From: Ilumatobacteraceae bacterium
GTDB taxonomy: Bacteria; Actinomycetota; Acidimicrobiia; Acidimicrobiales; Ilumatobacteraceae
NCBI GenBank assembly: GCA_023257035.1
Contig: JALRDI010000035.1
Span: forward strand, 1-14,944
Direction: 5' to 3'
DNA: 14,944 nucleotides
Below are positions 1-7,578 of this stretch, in pieces (the first letter of the stretch is position 1; the number at the start of each line of letters is the position of its first letter). Position numbers and translations under genes: made by a program. The notes beneath the pieces are model-generated. The model had not been told where the DNA came from, searched no databases, and saw only the letters and a list, made by a program, of their open reading frames with translations.

Positions 1-640
1 CGGACTCACCAGCTTCAATCGCTCGCCAAATTCGCTCAGCAACTGCCTCGGGGGTGAGACCTCCACCAAGCTTTGGAGCAGCACCAAATTGAGGCCGATC
101 TGACAGCCCGGTTTCGGTATGCGGGGGGCGAATGTCAATGCAGCGAACACCCTGGCGACGCCAGTCGCGGGCCATCACACCCACCGCAGCTGATAGCCCT
201 GCCTTTGCAGCCGTGTACACACCAGTACCCAACATCGTTGAATCGACTACCGCGCCGGTGATGACTGCAATAACACCACCGTCCGACAACATGGGGGCGA
301 CGAGGCCGCAGACCGCCAGTGGGCCGACGAGGTCAACATCAACCATTGACTGCAGCGAATCTGAACGCACACGATCAACCGGCCCGAAGCCGACAACCCC
401 ACTCGCAATGATGACGACGTCAAGTTGACCTAATTCTTCAAGGGCCGCATCGACAACCCGTTCCCGGTCTTCGGCTGAGGTGATGTCGCCAGCGATGTGC
501 AACCGTTCACCACCGGGGCCCTCAGGTGTTCGCGAAGTTGTCACGACCTGTGCGCCTCTCGAGATTGCAGCAGCGGTAATTGCCCTGCCGAGGCCACCCG
601 TGCCACCGAACACCAATACTGCCGAGTTGTGTACATCCAC
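1..640 (-). CDS. SDR family oxidoreductase (partial, runs off the left edge)
   Basis: Short-chain dehydrogenase/reductase, a NAD(P)(H)-dependent cytosolic oxidoreductase of unknown substrate. Reading the minus strand from 640 gives an open frame of 213 codons with no stop before the window edge. The N-terminus has the Rossmann nucleotide-binding loop FGGTGGLG (a GxxxGxG form). An ASG triplet stands where classical SDRs have NNAG, and YTAAK (YxxxK) supplies the catalytic Tyr and Lys. The usual catalytic Ser 13 residues before the Tyr seems to be Gly (ITGAVVDS context), although a Ser lies 8 residues before it. The start is taken as GTG at 638-640, just before the glycine loop; no convincing ribosome binding site is seen. 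The gene diverges from the rhodanese gene across 74 bp. The SDR assignment is firm; the substrate cannot be deduced. Confidence 0.85.
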   Translation of the reverse strand, partial: MDVHNSAVLVFGGTGGLGRAITAAAISRGAQVVTTSRTPEGPGGERLHIAGDITSAEDRERVVDAALEELGQLDVVIIASGVVGFGPVDRVRSDSLQSMVDVDLVGPLAVCGLVAPMLSDGGVIAVITGAVVDSTMLGTGVYTAAKAGLSAAVGVMARDWRRQGVRCIDIRPPHTETGLSDRPQFGAAPKLGGGLTPEAVAERIWRAIEAGES

Positions 641-641
641 C

Positions 642-655
642 CCACAATTTTGTGG
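642..655. promoter_or_regulatory. inverted repeat between divergent SDR and rhodanese genes
   Basis: CCACAATTTTGTGG is a perfect 6-bp inverted repeat with a 2-bp AT centre. It lies just upstream of the SDR start and inside the 74-bp divergent promoter region. It could be an operator for either gene; no regulator is visible next to it. Confidence 0.3.
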
Positions 656-701
656 CCTCAACGAACTCTCTTGCACTTCGTGCGACCGATCTCTCTCGAA
701 T

Positions 702-714
702 TACCGTCAACACC
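702..714 (+). promoter_or_regulatory. possible leaderless promoter of the rhodanese gene
   Basis: TACCGT (702-707) fits the actinobacterial -10 pattern TAnnnT and lies exactly 7 nt before the ATG at 715. No Shine-Dalgarno sequence precedes that ATG. This suggests transcription starting at or next to the start codon. No clear -35 element is seen at 17 bp. Confidence 0.4.
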
Positions 715-1128
715 ATGAGAACATCAGTGAACGACCTCGTCCGTGCAGCAAAGGCTCGCATCGAAGAGCTATCTGTCGAACAACTCCAAGCCGAAATCGC
801 TGCAGGTACGTGCACCGTCATCGATATTCGCGATTTCCGTGAACGCCTCGAAAAGGGCGCAGTTCCAGGCGCCGTCTCGAGCCCCCGTGGGATGCTTGAG
901 TTCTGGTTTGATCCTGACAGCCCCTACTACCGCGAGCAGTTCAAATTCGACGACCGATACGTGCTGTACTGCGCTGGCGGTCAGCGGTCAGCGCTCGCCG
1001 CAGCGGTGCTCAACGACATCGGCTACACGAACATTGCTCACCTCGAGGTCGGCTTCAACGGCTGGGCAGATGCCGGTGGTGAGGTTGAAGATGTCAGTGC
1101 TGATTCAAAATGGGTTAAGCGCTCCTAA
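715..1128 (+). CDS. rhodanese-like domain protein
   Basis: Single-domain rhodanese of 137 residues, a cytosolic sulfurtransferase fold that moves sulfane sulfur through an active-site cysteine persulfide. The domain covers about residues 18-125. It shows the early VIDIRD strand, the PGAVSSPRG segment, and the active-site loop CAGGQRS with Cys86 as the predicted nucleophile. The C-terminal GFNGWADAGGEV is typical of the family. The start at 715 is preferred over upstream ATGs because the domain begins just after it and a TAnnnT element precedes it by 7 nt. The stop is followed by 103 bp before the aldo/keto reductase, so co-transcription is possible. The physiological sulfur donor and acceptor are not known. 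Confidence 0.9.
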   Translation: MRTSVNDLVRAAKARIEELSVEQLQAEIAAGTCTVIDIRDFRERLEKGAVPGAVSSPRGMLEFWFDPDSPYYREQFKFDDRYVLYCAGGQRSALAAAVLNDIGYTNIAHLEVGFNGWADAGGEVEDVSADSKWVKRS

Positions 1129-1231
1129 AACAACCCGAGTTGCAAGGTTCATCGAACAGGTAGGCAGTGCCGGACTCTTCGGGGTAGAACGAGGGCACAC
1201 ATTTCCCTCAACAACGTTTCGAGGACCGATA

Positions 1232-2131
1232 ATGAACTTGGTAGATCTCTCCCCACGCACGCTTGGCCAACTTGGTGATGTTGGTCCGTTCTCATTCGGA
1301 ATGTGGCGGTTTACCGATACCGATCTCAACCGCCGGATCGAATTGGTTGAAGGGGCTCTCTCGGCCGGGCTCAATCTCATCGACACTGCCGATGTATACG
1401 GCCTCGACTGGAATGGCACCGGCTTCGGCACAGTCGAATCGGCGCTCGGCGAGGTACTTGAGCGGCGTCCAGAACTGCGTGAGCAGATGGTGCTGGCAAC
1501 GAAAGGTGGCATCGTTCCACCAACGCCATACGACTCATCACCTGCTGCAATCACGGCAGCGTGTGAAGCATCACTCCGCCGACTTCAGGTCGAAACCATC
1601 GACCTCTATCAAATTCACCGGCCCGACATGTTCGTGCATCCAGAAGCCCTCGCTGGTGCGCTTTCTGTGCTTCGTGAGCAGGGCAAGATCCGCGAGGTAG
1701 GAGTCTCGAACCACACCATTGCGCAAACGACTGCACTTCAGACATTCCTGCCCTTCCCGATCCTCACCACGCAACCCCAGTACTCAGCCCTCGATCTGAC
1801 ACCTCTACGAGATGGAACTTTCGACCATTGCATGTCGTCCGCGATCACGCCAATGGCCTGGAGCCCTCTCGGTGGTGGGCGCCTTGCAACAGGTGACAAC
1901 GTTCGCAGTGAATTGATTGCAGTGCTCGACGAGATCGCAGCGCGCGAAAACACTGACCGAGCAGGGGTTGCCCTCGCATTCGTGCTTGCCCACCCTGCAC
2001 GACCAATCGCAATCGTTGGAACACAGAGTGTCGACCGCCTCAGCGGCCTCACGGCATCAGCGAACATCAACCTTGACCGCAATGATACCTACGCGATCAT
2101 CCAGGCATCTGAAGGAGTACCACTGCCATGA
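1232..2131 (+). CDS. aldo/keto reductase
   Basis: NAD(P)H-dependent aldo/keto reductase of 299 residues with a predicted TIM-barrel fold. The catalytic tetrad is readable: Asp51 and Tyr56 in NLIDTADVYG, Lys91 in ATKGG and His129 in YQIHRPD. Cofactor-side segments VGVSN, WSPLGGG and AIVGTQS follow in the normal order. The ATG at 1232 has GAGGA (1221-1225) 6 nt upstream and fits the usual protein start; the frame is open much further upstream, but that part overlaps the rhodanese gene. Its stop overlaps the start of the SsuD-like monooxygenase in an ATGA, so the two are probably translationally coupled and act in one pathway. A reasonable role is reduction of the carbonyl product of the monooxygenase; this is inference. 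Confidence 0.92.
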   Translation: MNLVDLSPRTLGQLGDVGPFSFGMWRFTDTDLNRRIELVEGALSAGLNLIDTADVYGLDWNGTGFGTVESALGEVLERRPELREQMVLATKGGIVPPTPYDSSPAAITAACEASLRRLQVETIDLYQIHRPDMFVHPEALAGALSVLREQGKIREVGVSNHTIAQTTALQTFLPFPILTTQPQYSALDLTPLRDGTFDHCMSSAITPMAWSPLGGGRLATGDNVRSELIAVLDEIAARENTDRAGVALAFVLAHPARPIAIVGTQSVDRLSGLTASANINLDRNDTYAIIQASEGVPLP

Positions 2132-3213
2132 CGAGTCAACCTGTTGAAGTTGCCTGGTTCGGGGCACTCTGCGACGACGACTACGAGTATCTCGGTGTCC
2201 CCGAACCCGATCGTGCGAGTTCTTGGCCACATTGCTCCGACATCGTCCAGGCAGCCGATCGAAATGGATTCGACAATGTGCTGCTGCCATCTGGCTACGA
2301 CCTCGGCATTGACTCAACCGCGTTTGCGGCGGCAATTGCGACACACACCGAGGACATTCACCTGCTGCTCGCAGTTCGCATCGGCGAAATGTGGCTTCCC
2401 CAGCTCGCGCGACAACTCGCCTCAGTCGACCAATTTGCAGGCGGACGACTCACCATCAACATCATTTCTTCTGATATCCCAGGCGAAACATTGCCATCAG
2501 GTCCTCGCTACCAACGCACCCGTGAATGGATGCGTGGACTTCGATCTCTCCTCGCTGGTGAGCCACTCGAGATGCACGGTGACTTCGTCGACCTCTCGGT
2601 TGCACCGCCGCGGGCAATGACAGTAAACGGAACATGTCCTCCGCTGTACTTCGGCGGTTTTTCAGAGGACGCGAAAGATGTCGCTGCCGCAGAAGCAGAT
2701 GTATTTCTCACCTGGCCCGACACGGTCGCTTCGGTCGGAGCCACCGTTCGAGAAATGCAGGATCGTGCCGCAATCTACGACCGTCAGTTGATCTGCGGCC
2801 TTCGCACACACGTCATCGTTCGTGAAACTGAAGCCGAGGCACGTGCAGCTGCCGATCAGCTCATCTCCCGTCTCGACGCCGACACCGGTGAAGCGATTCG
2901 GAACAAATCTCTCGACTCAGCATCGGTCGGGGTTCAACGTCAAGCCGCGCTCCGTGACTCAGCAACAGATGACGGCTACGCCGAGGATCACCTCTGGACT
3001 GGCATTGGTCGTGCCCGTAGCGGTGCCGGGGCAGCAATTGTTGGCGATCCTGATCAGGTGCTTGCGAAGCTCAACGCTTACGAAGAAGCTGGAATTGGGG
3101 CCTTTATTCTCTCGGGCTATCCGCACCGCGAGGAGTGCGACCTCTTCGCACAGCATGTGCTGCCCCGAATGAACCATTCGCCGTTGAAGCCGCGCTGGAC
3201 ACCGTCACGCTGA
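2128..3213 (+). CDS. SsuD-like LLM-class flavin-dependent monooxygenase
   Basis: Bacterial luciferase-like (LLM) flavin-dependent monooxygenase of 361 residues, closest by eye to alkanesulfonate monooxygenase SsuD (about 381 residues). SsuD uses FMNH2 and O2 to cleave a C-S bond, releasing sulfite and an aldehyde. SsuD-like segments appear in order: AADRNGFDNVLLPSG, LLAVRIG, PPLYFGG, FLTWPDT, GLRTHVIVRET (the Arg and His matching SsuD R226 and H228), the GRARSGAG segment (R297 equivalent) and ILSGYPHREE (Y331 equivalent). The Cys54 position of SsuD appears to be Leu here, so the substrate may differ. GAAGGAG precedes the ATG at a suitable distance. No flavin reductase (SsuE-like) lies next to it. 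Fused in expression to the aldo/keto reductase by a 4-bp overlap. Confidence 0.88.
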   Translation: MTSQPVEVAWFGALCDDDYEYLGVPEPDRASSWPHCSDIVQAADRNGFDNVLLPSGYDLGIDSTAFAAAIATHTEDIHLLLAVRIGEMWLPQLARQLASVDQFAGGRLTINIISSDIPGETLPSGPRYQRTREWMRGLRSLLAGEPLEMHGDFVDLSVAPPRAMTVNGTCPPLYFGGFSEDAKDVAAAEADVFLTWPDTVASVGATVREMQDRAAIYDRQLICGLRTHVIVRETEAEARAAADQLISRLDADTGEAIRNKSLDSASVGVQRQAALRDSATDDGYAEDHLWTGIGRARSGAGAAIVGDPDQVLAKLNAYEEAGIGAFILSGYPHREECDLFAQHVLPRMNHSPLKPRWTPSR

Positions 3214-3257
3214 GCCCACTTGGCTGATGAGATGGCGCTTGAGAGCCACCTTGAATC

Positions 3258-4427
3258 TCAGCGAATTGCGAGTCGTGTCTCGACGTCGAAGAAGTGCAGA
3301 TTCTCGGTAGCGACCGCAACTGAAATTGTGTCGCCTGATTTCACCTGCGAGCGAGGGCTAAACCGGCCGACGGCATTTGCCTGACCCTCTACCGGGTGCG
3401 TATCAACTGCGTCTGGGTCACCCGAATCGACTGTCGCGGCATCGATTGAGAAATGCACCATGAGCTCTGAGCCCAATGCCTCGATGAGTTTGATCGGGAC
3501 TGAAAGGTGCTGATCCGCAGGAACCTGAGGAGCCTCGGCAGCATCTTCGAGATCTTCTGGGCGGATACCGACCACGACATGTTTTCCGTCATATGCACGA
3601 AGCGATGGCCGCGCACTCAGCGCTTCAGCGCGTAACGCCAACGTCTGCGACCCAAGGCTCAACGACGCGGAATCCCCGTTGACCGAAAGCGTCGCGTCAA
3701 ACAAGTTCATCGATGGCGAACCGATGAACGCCGCCACAAACACATTCACGGGGAAGTCGTAGAGGTTCTGGGGAGTATCAACTAGCTGAAGTACGCCATC
3801 TTTGATGACCGCGACCCGATCGCCCATTGTCATTGCTTCGACCTGATCATGGGTCACGTAGAACGTCGTTACGCCGAGCGATCGCTGTAGCGCCGCGATT
3901 TCCGCCCGCATCTGCACGCGCAACTTCGCGTCAAGGTTCGAGAGTGGCTCATCCATCAAGAACGCCGCCGGCTCGCGAACGATAGCTCGACCCATGGCGA
4001 CTCTCTGGCGCTGACCACCGGAGAGCTGACCTGGCTTGCGGTCCAGGTAATTCGTCAATTCAAGAATCTCTGCCGCACGAGCAACTCGTTCTGCGATCTC
4101 GTCCTTCGAAACCTTCGCCAACTTAAGGGCAAAACCAATATTTTCTGCGACGGTCATATGCGGGTACAGCGCGTAGTTCTGAAACACCATCGCGATGTCG
4201 CGGTCTTTTGGCTCAACATCGTTCACGACGCGATCGCCAATACGTAGTTCACCACCACTGAGTTCTTCGAGGCCAGCAATCATTCGAAGCGCGGTGGATT
4301 TCCCACACCCAGACGGGCCAACGAGCACCAAGAACTCACCATCGACGATGTCAATCGAGAGGTCTTTGATCGCTTGAAACCCATTTGGGTACACCTTGTT
4401 CACTTTGTCCAGCGTGACTGTCGCCAT
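3258..4427 (-). CDS. ugpC: carbohydrate-type ABC transporter ATP-binding protein (UgpC/MsmK/MalK family)
   Basis: ATPase subunit of an ABC importer, 389 residues, acting as a homodimer on the cytoplasmic face. Walker A is GPSGCGKST (37-45), the Q-loop Gln is residue 83, the signature is LSGGQ (135-139), Walker B ends in FLMDEP (Asp159, Glu160), and the switch His is 193. The C-terminal part (about 235-389) is the TOBE-containing regulatory domain of the MalK/UgpC subfamily, with a Gly/Asp-rich insertion near residues 330-350. AGGAG lies upstream of the ATG. No permease or binding-protein gene is adjacent. Orphan ATPases of this type can serve several sugar importers, as MsmK does in streptococci. 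The symbol is a family name; the substrate is unknown. Its stop faces that of the SsuD-like gene 44 bp away. Confidence 0.93.
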   Translation of the reverse strand: MATVTLDKVNKVYPNGFQAIKDLSIDIVDGEFLVLVGPSGCGKSTALRMIAGLEELSGGELRIGDRVVNDVEPKDRDIAMVFQNYALYPHMTVAENIGFALKLAKVSKDEIAERVARAAEILELTNYLDRKPGQLSGGQRQRVAMGRAIVREPAAFLMDEPLSNLDAKLRVQMRAEIAALQRSLGVTTFYVTHDQVEAMTMGDRVAVIKDGVLQLVDTPQNLYDFPVNVFVAAFIGSPSMNLFDATLSVNGDSASLSLGSQTLALRAEALSARPSLRAYDGKHVVVGIRPEDLEDAAEAPQVPADQHLSVPIKLIEALGSELMVHFSIDAATVDSGDPDAVDTHPVEGQANAVGRFSPRSQVKSGDTISVAVATENLHFFDVETRLAIR

Positions 4428-4456
4428 CGGGTGCTCCTCTCTATCGATGTCGCTGT

Positions 4457-4474
4457 GAGTGATTCACATCACTC
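4457..4474. promoter_or_regulatory. inverted repeat upstream of the ABC ATPase gene
   Basis: GAGTGAT-TCAC-ATCACTC has perfect 7-bp arms and a 4-bp spacer. It lies 30 bp upstream of the ABC ATPase start, in the 137-bp divergent region shared with the gene at 4565. Its size and symmetry suit a dimeric repressor such as a LacI- or GntR-type sugar regulator, or an RNA hairpin in the 5' leader. No regulator gene is nearby. Confidence 0.35.
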
Positions 4475-4551
4475 TTAAAAGCCAACGTCATAGTAGTCCC
4501 AATATCTCGTCAACTGCTCGGTGCTGCGGACAGCACTCCCTCGAACACCGA

Positions 4552-4564
4552 TAGCCTGACCAAT
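4552..4564 (+). promoter_or_regulatory. possible leaderless promoter of the 195-residue hypothetical gene
   Basis: TAGCCT (4552-4557) fits TAnnnT and lies exactly 7 nt before the GTG at 4565. No ribosome binding site is present. The geometry is the same as at 702 and 9931. Confidence 0.35.
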
Positions 4565-5152
4565 GTGAATCAGGTGAAGAATCGTCTCCAAACGCTCGGA
4601 CTGCTCGATCGAACATTCGCTGTTGCAACCGACGACGACATCACCGCTCTCATCGAAGGGCTCGATGAAGATCATCTCGAAGCGATGACAGAACTTGTAG
4701 GTGGAGAGCCGGATGTCGTTCGAGTTCGAGATGGCATTAGCCGTGGCCGACTCGACGGCACCATGGAAGGTATCGCAATCGTTCTTACCGATGCCTGCCT
4801 TGCAGATTGCATCGAACAACTCGGTGATTCGGCGGATTATCCGAGCACCGAAGATCTCAACGAAGTTCTTCCAGGCATTATCGAACGGCACGGCATTGCG
4901 GTAACCCGCATCATGCTGGCAGCAACGATCGCCGGCGAGGCTCCAGCTGCAGCGATCATTCGGGAAATTCTGAAGTCAGACGAGACGCTCGGTCTCCCCC
5001 CGGTCGAAACCAGCTCAGTGGTTCCACTTCGTGCCGAAGAGCAATCAGATGACCGAGACGAAGTGAAAGCACGTCGCAAAGAAGCGAAAGCCAAGAAGCA
5101 AGCCGAGGCAAAGGCTCGTCGAGAGCAGGCTCAGCGCGCCAAAGGCCGCTGA
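4565..5152 (+). CDS. hypothetical protein with charged, basic C-terminal tail
   Basis: I do not recognise this 195-residue protein. Residues 1 to about 150 read as a compact, soluble, mostly helical domain rich in Asp, Glu, Ile and Leu, with no signal peptide or membrane segment. Residues about 157-195 form a highly charged Lys/Arg/Ala/Glu-rich tail with short repeats such as KARRKEAKAKK. That tail suggests a long helix or nucleic acid contact, but this is only composition. The GTG at 4565 is chosen because a TAnnnT element precedes it by 7 nt and coding character begins there. Its 3' end overlaps the 3' end of the MFS gene on the other strand by 22 bp (5131-5152). No function can be assigned. 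Confidence 0.7.
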   Translation: MNQVKNRLQTLGLLDRTFAVATDDDITALIEGLDEDHLEAMTELVGGEPDVVRVRDGISRGRLDGTMEGIAIVLTDACLADCIEQLGDSADYPSTEDLNEVLPGIIERHGIAVTRIMLAATIAGEAPAAAIIREILKSDETLGLPPVETSSVVPLRAEEQSDDRDEVKARRKEAKAKKQAEAKARREQAQRAKGR

Positions 5153-6336
5153 ATCGGTCGTCTCGGCAACATCGTCCACAGCATGACCAGACCGCCAAGT
5201 GCGATCACTGCTGCAACGGCGAACCCGCCACGCTTCCCGTAGAACTCTGCAACTGTGCCGAGAATAAGCCCACCGGCGACGCTTCCGATCTCGAAGAATG
5301 CGGTGAACGATCCAACTGCTACCGCTCGCTCAGATTCCGGCACCGCATCAATGACCGCCGCCATAAGGGGCGGGTAATTAAACGCCATGGCGATGCCGAC
5401 GAGCACCGCCGCAACCCACAAGCCCCAAATCGTTGGAACGAGAGCAAGAACGAGCATCCCTGCGGCCATGAAGACCAGTGCAAAGGTCACCATTGGATGT
5501 GCGCCTAGCGCATCAGGAAGCCGAGCGCCCACGAGTCTCAGCAGCAATGTCATCGAGCTGTAGACGAGAAACAATCCGCCTGCGCCTGAAAGTCCGACCG
5601 ATCGGGCATGATCAGGAATGAATGCTCCAAACGCGGAAAATGACGCAAGCGTGCACATGAGAACAAGCCCCGGTGCAATTGCTGCCCGGTGAAATAGCGG
5701 TGCTTTTGTGTCGGAGCGAGGCGCCTTGCGATCAACCCGAGCAGGAATAAGTCGAGAAACAAGCGCTGCAGCGACGGCAAACAGCGATGCCAACGCAAAT
5801 AACAACTTGTAACGGTCGTCGGCAAGAACCCATTCACCAATGACTGGGCCAACTCCAATTCCGGTGTACACCGCAATCGAGAGATAACTCGCGCCCTCGG
5901 CTCGACGACCCTCGGGAGAAAGATCGGCGATGAGTGTTGCTGCAGCGACGAAAATCGCTGCCTCCCCAAGCCCGGTCATCACTCGAAACCCAAGAAACAC
6001 CGGCAGGTTTGGGGCAAACCCCGCTAATGCACCAGATGCAGCAGTGAGAAAGGCGCCGGCGGTCATTAGCGACCTGCGTCCGTACTGGTCACTAAGTCGA
6101 CCGACGAATGGCCGCACAGCGATCGCTGCAATTGCAAATGACGCAACTGCTAACCCGATACCGATCTCGCCACCGTTGAGTTCGAACTCAACAAATCGCG
6201 GAATCGCAACCAGCGCCATTCCTACGTAAAGAAAGAACAACAGCATCGACGCTGTAACAGCGACGAAAGGAAGCGTTACGAGGCGCGATGGCGAGGTTGA
6301 TTGTTCAGCAACCGCAGTTGCTGGCGAGGTCACCAA
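5131..6336 (-). CDS. MFS transporter
   Basis: Major facilitator superfamily transporter of about 400 residues with roughly 12 predicted hydrophobic helices, in the inner membrane. The loop between helices 2 and 3 carries motif A (GRLSDQYGRRS, residues 79-89), and the helix 4-5 region has GLGEAAIFVAAATLIADLSPEGRR, typical of drug and metabolite antiporters. The middle loop (about 198-212) is basic. The start is uncertain: TTG at 6336 or GTG at 6333, both only a few bases after the acyl-CoA dehydrogenase stop (6343). The genes are therefore probably one transcript. The substrate is unknown; export of a drug-like or lipid-derived compound is possible. The 3' end overlaps the convergent hypothetical gene. 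Confidence 0.9.
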   Translation of the reverse strand: MVTSPATAVAEQSTSPSRLVTLPFVAVTASMLLFFLYVGMALVAIPRFVEFELNGGEIGIGLAVASFAIAAIAVRPFVGRLSDQYGRRSLMTAGAFLTAASGALAGFAPNLPVFLGFRVMTGLGEAAIFVAAATLIADLSPEGRRAEGASYLSIAVYTGIGVGPVIGEWVLADDRYKLLFALASLFAVAAALVSRLIPARVDRKAPRSDTKAPLFHRAAIAPGLVLMCTLASFSAFGAFIPDHARSVGLSGAGGLFLVYSSMTLLLRLVGARLPDALGAHPMVTFALVFMAAGMLVLALVPTIWGLWVAAVLVGIAMAFNYPPLMAAVIDAVPESERAVAVGSFTAFFEIGSVAGGLILGTVAEFYGKRGGFAVAAVIALGGLVMLWTMLPRRPIQRPLAR

Positions 6337-6342
6337 GATCGC

Positions 6343-7578
6343 TCAGTTGGGACGCGGTTCTTTTGGCAAGCCAAGAACTCGCTCGCCAACAATGTTTCGC
6401 TGAATCTGGCTCGTTCCGCCCCAGATCGTTTCCGATCGGGAGAAGAAGAATGACGACATCATTGCGCTCACCGGGTAGCCATCGCGACGCTTGTCGCGCA
6501 GAGCACCTGGCCATGATCCACTTTCGGGGCCCGAGTCAATCAGCATTGATTCCGCACCAAAAATGTCGAGTGCGAGTTCCATCGCGGCTTTGTGCATCTC
6601 GGACCAGAACATTTTGTTGGTTGCACCGAGAGCGATGGTGCCCATGTCCTTGCTCTTGTTCAGCGTGCTCGTCAGATTGCGAAGACCGTTGACTTTGAGA
6701 ATCTGCACCTTCGTGTAGTACTCCATGAGCCGCTGACGAATCGTCGGGTCGTTAATGCGCCCATTCTCCGTCGCAACGCTCACGAGGATGCGGTACTCCT
6801 CTTCAAATCGGCGGTACCCGGTGGTCGCGGATTGGCCACGCTCAAATGCGAGCGTCGAGTTAGCGACCTTCCAGCCGTTGTTGATTCCGCCAACAACATT
6901 TTCTGCCGGGCAACGGGCATCGGTGAAGAACACCTCGCAGAATTCTGCTGTTCCGTCAGGCTGCGTAATTCCTCGCACCTCAATGCCTGGCTGCTTCATC
7001 GGCACCAACAGATACGAGATTCCAGCATGCATCGGAGAATCAGGGTCAGTGCGGGTCAGCAAGAAGCAGTAGTCGGCATGGTGGCCCTGAGTGGTCCACA
7101 CCTTTTGACCATTGATCACCCATTCGTTTCCGTCAAGCACCGCGGTGGTCTTCAAGCTGGCAAGGTCTGAACCAGAGTTCGGTTCGGAGAAACCCTGGCA
7201 CCAGCGAATTTCACCCTTCAGAATTCCGGGCAGGAACTGCTTCTTCTGCTCTTCAGTTCCCCATTGCAGAAGAGTCGGCCCGACGAGGGTGTCGCCGAAG
7301 AAGTCGCCACGCATCGGAGCACGAGCACGAGCAAATTCCTCTGCAAGCACGACCCCCTGCATCGTTGTGAGACCCTTACCGCCGTATTCGCTCGGCCAAG
7401 TGGCGCAAATCCAACCACCCTCGAACAGCTTTTTTGGCCACTCGCGGTTGAACTGGCTTTTCTCTTCTTCGTTCATTGAGAATCCGGGATCAAACCAACC
7501 TTCAGGAAGGTTGTCTTTCAGCCACGAACTAATCTCAACACGAAAGTCTTCGGCTTCTTGGGGGTATGACAAATCCAT
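6343..7578 (-). CDS. acyl-CoA dehydrogenase family protein (FadE-like)
   Basis: FAD-dependent acyl-CoA dehydrogenase of 411 residues, catalysing alpha,beta-desaturation of an acyl-CoA and passing electrons to ETF. The three-part fold is readable: helical N-domain (about 1-120), beta domain with WCQGFSEPNSGSDLASL and GQKVWTTQGHHADYCFLLTRT (about 126-235), and helical C-domain. It ends in SQIQRNIVGERVLGLPKEP, common in actinobacterial FadE proteins. At the site of the medium-chain catalytic Glu (YEGT) it has WGGT (386-389). Glu246 in AFERG lies at the position used by isovaleryl- and long-chain enzymes, so it is the likely base. The substrate (steroid side chain, branched or aromatic acyl-CoA) is unknown. 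First gene of a two-gene unit with the MFS transporter. CAGAAT ends 6 nt before the ATG, a possible leaderless -10. Confidence 0.93.
   Translation of the reverse strand: MDLSYPQEAEDFRVEISSWLKDNLPEGWFDPGFSMNEEEKSQFNREWPKKLFEGGWICATWPSEYGGKGLTTMQGVVLAEEFARARAPMRGDFFGDTLVGPTLLQWGTEEQKKQFLPGILKGEIRWCQGFSEPNSGSDLASLKTTAVLDGNEWVINGQKVWTTQGHHADYCFLLTRTDPDSPMHAGISYLLVPMKQPGIEVRGITQPDGTAEFCEVFFTDARCPAENVVGGINNGWKVANSTLAFERGQSATTGYRRFEEEYRILVSVATENGRINDPTIRQRLMEYYTKVQILKVNGLRNLTSTLNKSKDMGTIALGATNKMFWSEMHKAAMELALDIFGAESMLIDSGPESGSWPGALRDKRRDGYPVSAMMSSFFFSRSETIWGGTSQIQRNIVGERVLGLPKEPRPN

Noticed and set aside
580..714. Extension of the rhodanese frame to 580
   Set aside because: It runs antisense through the SDR start and the divergent promoter region; the rhodanese domain begins just after ATG 715.
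743..1231. Upstream extension of the aldo/keto reductase frame by 163 codons
   Set aside because: It overlaps the rhodanese gene in another frame, has Ser/Arg-rich noise composition, and the ATG at 1232 has a good GAGGA site and the family's usual start.
1105..1554. Minus-strand open frame inside the aldo/keto reductase
   Set aside because: Mirror of a well-conserved coding sequence; Ser/Pro/Arg-rich composition typical of antisense frames.
3228..3260. Weak hairpin TGAGAT/ATCTCA between the convergent SsuD-like and ABC ATPase genes as a terminator
   Set aside because: The arms are only 6 bp with a long interrupted loop and no T-run; one arm lies in the ABC ATPase stop codon.
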